The notes beneath the pieces were generated by a model. It saw only the letters and a list, made by a program, of their open reading frames with translations, ran no database searches and had not been told where the DNA came from. The translations under genes were made by a program, and so were the position numbers. A DNA stretch of 7,813 nt. It comes from an uncultured Victivallales bacterium. GTDB taxonomy: Bacteria; Verrucomicrobiota; Lentisphaeria; Oligosphaerales; JAFGRS01. Where the stretch lies: the NCBI GenBank assembly GCA_903834675.1, contig CAILKC010000257.1:1-7813 (forward strand), in the 5' to 3' direction. Shown here one piece after another: positions 6,438-7,813 of the stretch (position 1 is its first letter; each line of letters starts with the position of its first letter).

Positions 6438-7615
6438 GCGCGAATCTCCTCATCGCTGAGGTAGCAGGCCGGATCGCAGGCCCAGACGTCCTCGGTCACG
6501 GCTTCCGCCCGCACCCTGAAGTTACCATTACAGACGTCCAGCCAGCGACAGGTAGCGCAGCGTCCCTTGAGGTACTGCTTGCGGTTGCGGAGCTTGCCCA
6601 GGAGCTCGTTGGAGGTATCGGACCAGATCTCGCCGAAGGAGCGCTCCCGGACATTTCCGGGAGAGTAGTGCCGCCAGAACTGATCGAAGTGAACCGCCCC
6701 GTCCCAACTGATGCAGCCGATGCCGGTGCCACTGCTGTTGCCGCCGTTCATCTTCAGGAGTTCGAGCACATCGGCGGCGCGGCGCGGGTCCTCACGCTGG
6801 AGGCGGAGGTAGACGTAGGGGCCATCGCAGTGATTGTCCACCGTCAGGCATTCGATGGGTCTGCCACGGGCGTGCAGGGCGCGGGTCCGGTCCATGATCA
6901 AATCCACCGCCGCGCGGGTCTCGGCGTGGCTCAGGTCCTCCTGGACGAGCTTGCTGCCGCGGCCCGCGTAGACGAGGTGGTAGAAGCAGACGCGCGGGAT
7001 GCCTTCCTGCTCGAGCAGGTCGAAGATGCCGCCGATGTCCTGGACGTTCCGGCGGTTCATGGTAAACCGCAGTCCGACCTTGATCCCCAGCCGCAGGCAG
7101 GTACGGATGCCGGAGAGGGCCAGGTCGAAGGCCCCCGGGATACCGCGGAAGCGGTCATTGGTCTCCTGGAGCCCGTCGAGGCTGACCCCGACGTAGGAGA
7201 GGTCGACCTCCTTCAGCCGGGCCGCCATCTCGTCGCCGATCAGGGTGCCGTTGGTAGAGACGACGGCGCGGAGATTGCGGGCCCGAGCCCGTTCGATGAG
7301 CTGCAGGATGTCGGGGCGCATGAGCGGCTCGCCGCCGGAGAAAAGGACCACGGGGACGCCGAAGTCCGCCAGGTCGTCGATCAGCCGCAGCCCTTCCTCG
7401 GTGGTGAGCTCGCCGGTGTAGTCGATATTTCGCGAGTGGGAGTAACAATGCACGCAGCGCAGGTTGCAGCGGCGCCCGACGTTCCAGACCACCACCGGCT
7501 TCTTGTCCTTGGAGAACTGCAGCAGGTGTGACGGCAGCTTGCCGGATTGGCGCCCGTAGCGCAGGGGGTCAGAAGCCTCAACGGTACCGCAGTAGAGTTT
7601 AGAGATGCCGATCAT
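6434..7615 (-). CDS. ahbC: 12,18-didecarboxysiroheme deacetylase AhbC (radical SAM)
   Basis: AhbC removes the two acetate side chains at C2 and C7 of didecarboxysiroheme to give Fe-coproporphyrin III, using S-adenosylmethionine and an Fe-S cluster. The 393 residues start [22 protein letters not shown] in two conserved blocks, which is the AhbC hallmark. The cluster cysteines are 50, 54 and 57 (CNLRCVHC). SGGEP (93-97), VVSTNGTLI and GVSLDG (143-148) are radical SAM core motifs. [18 protein letters not shown] (289-306), with Cys301, and [15 protein letters not shown] are further family marks. The SPASM-like tail has Cys353, 356, 362, 380 and 384. The ATG overlaps the hemD stop (ATGA) and the TGA overlaps the hemB GTG, so translation of the three is probably coupled. 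The related NirJ of heme d1 synthesis is the main alternative, but no other d1 genes are present and AhbD and AhbAB are. Confidence 0.94.
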   Translation of the reverse strand: MIGISKLYCGTVEASDPLRYGRQSGKLPSHLLQFSKDKKPVVVWNVGRRCNLRCVHCYSHSRNIDYTGELTTEEGLRLIDDLADFGVPVVLFSGGEPLMRPDILQLIERARARNLRAVVSTNGTLIGDEMAARLKEVDLSYVGVSLDGLQETNDRFRGIPGAFDLALSGIRTCLRLGIKVGLRFTMNRRNVQDIGGIFDLLEQEGIPRVCFYHLVYAGRGSKLVQEDLSHAETRAAVDLIMDRTRALHARGRPIECLTVDNHCDGPYVYLRLQREDPRRAADVLELLKMNGGNSSGTGIGCISWDGAVHFDQFWRHYSPGNVRERSFGEIWSDTSNELLGKLRNRKQYLKGRCATCRWLDVCNGNFRVRAEAVTEDVWACDPACYLSDEEIRA

Positions 7616-7812
7616 GGTGGGTTACTCTTCAGGTTGGCGGTCAAGGCAGCGAGGAGCCCAGGAACCGTGGATTCCTGGGCCTCCAGGCCGATGCTGATGC
7701 CCTCGGCTCGAGCCGTCCGCGAGGTCTCCGGGCCGATGCTGGCATAGAGGACATTCGTCGGCAGCGTACCCAGTTCCGCGCGGATGATGGCGGCGAAATT
7801 GCGGGCCGTCGA
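7612..7812 (-). CDS. hemD: Uroporphyrinogen-III synthase, C-terminal part (cut by window edge)
   Basis: The minus strand is open from the right edge to TGA at 7614-7612, giving 66 residues that begin STARNFAAIIRAELG and end [10 protein letters not shown]. The order (S/T)-(S/T)-A-R-N-F, then LYASIGPETSRTARAEGI, then a strand and EAQESTVPGLLAAL is the C-terminal half-domain of HemD; the IGP-T-R-A-EG-I segment and the final T-x-x-GLL-A-L are the most telling. HemD closes hydroxymethylbilane with ring D inversion to uroporphyrinogen III. Its stop overlaps the ahbC start (ATGA). In many anaerobes HemD is fused behind the methyltransferase CobA; whether this is so here cannot be seen. The start lies outside the window. 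Confidence 0.85.
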   Translation of the reverse strand, partial: STARNFAAIIRAELGTLPTNVLYASIGPETSRTARAEGISIGLEAQESTVPGLLAALTANLKSNPP

Positions 7813-7813
7813 G

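Noticed and set aside
6668..7531. Plus-strand open frame of 287 codons opposite ahbC
   Set aside because: It is antisense to a conserved radical SAM gene and has no family feature.
4363..7615. Heme d1 (NirJ/NirDLGH) operon or a peptide-modifying radical SAM system
   Set aside because: The AhbC start [10 protein letters not shown], the AhbD start HPQGGM and the presence of HemB, HemD and HemL fit heme b synthesis. No nirF, nirN, nirE, nirS or small precursor peptide gene is present.
1..7813. tRNA or rRNA genes, CRISPR arrays, insertion sequences
   Set aside because: I saw no tRNA-like cloverleaf, no regularly spaced repeats, and no transposase motif or terminal repeats.

Overview
The window is high-GC bacterial DNA. 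The minus strand carries most of an operon for heme made through siroheme (the Ahb pathway). The plus strand carries one prepilin-like gene. The prepilin ([23 protein letters not shown] helix in two parts: FTLIELLVV and [10 protein letters not shown], plus a C-terminal H-x9-DG motif) is of the type abundant in Lentisphaerota, Verrucomicrobiota, Planctomycetota and similar phyla. An anaerobic member of the PVC group is therefore my best guess, but the window holds no marker that settles the taxonomy.

Layout from left to right: 2-157 is an open frame that may be the tail of an unrecognised gene; 158-362 is a leader region with a perfect 9-bp hairpin; 363-1034 (+) is the prepilin-like protein. 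All other genes are on the minus strand and are transcribed right to left: the 3' end of hemD (7812-7612), ahbC (7615-6434), hemB (6437-5460), ahbD (about 5478-4363), an ahbA-ahbB fusion (about 4400-3048), hemL (3002-1710) and a precorrin-2 dehydrogenase / sirohydrochlorin ferrochelatase (1713-1036). Four of the junctions are 4-bp or longer overlaps, one is a 4-bp GTGA overlap at hemL, and only hemL has a real gap upstream (45 bp) with a strong ribosome binding site. The prepilin and the last operon gene converge with a single base between their stop codons.

Together the genes cover: glutamate-1-semialdehyde to 5-aminolevulinate (HemL), then porphobilinogen (HemB), uroporphyrinogen III (HemD), precorrin-2 to siroheme (the dehydrogenase/ferrochelatase), didecarboxysiroheme (AhbA-AhbB), Fe-coproporphyrin III (AhbC) and heme b (AhbD). 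Missing for a full route from glutamyl-tRNA are glutamyl-tRNA reductase (hemA), hydroxymethylbilane synthase (hemC) and uroporphyrinogen-III methyltransferase (cobA); the operon runs off the right edge, so they probably lie there. 

The pathway itself is known. The least explained part is a Cys/His-rich C-terminal domain of about 100 residues on the fused siroheme decarboxylase, joined by a linker whose DNA is an imperfect inverted repeat.
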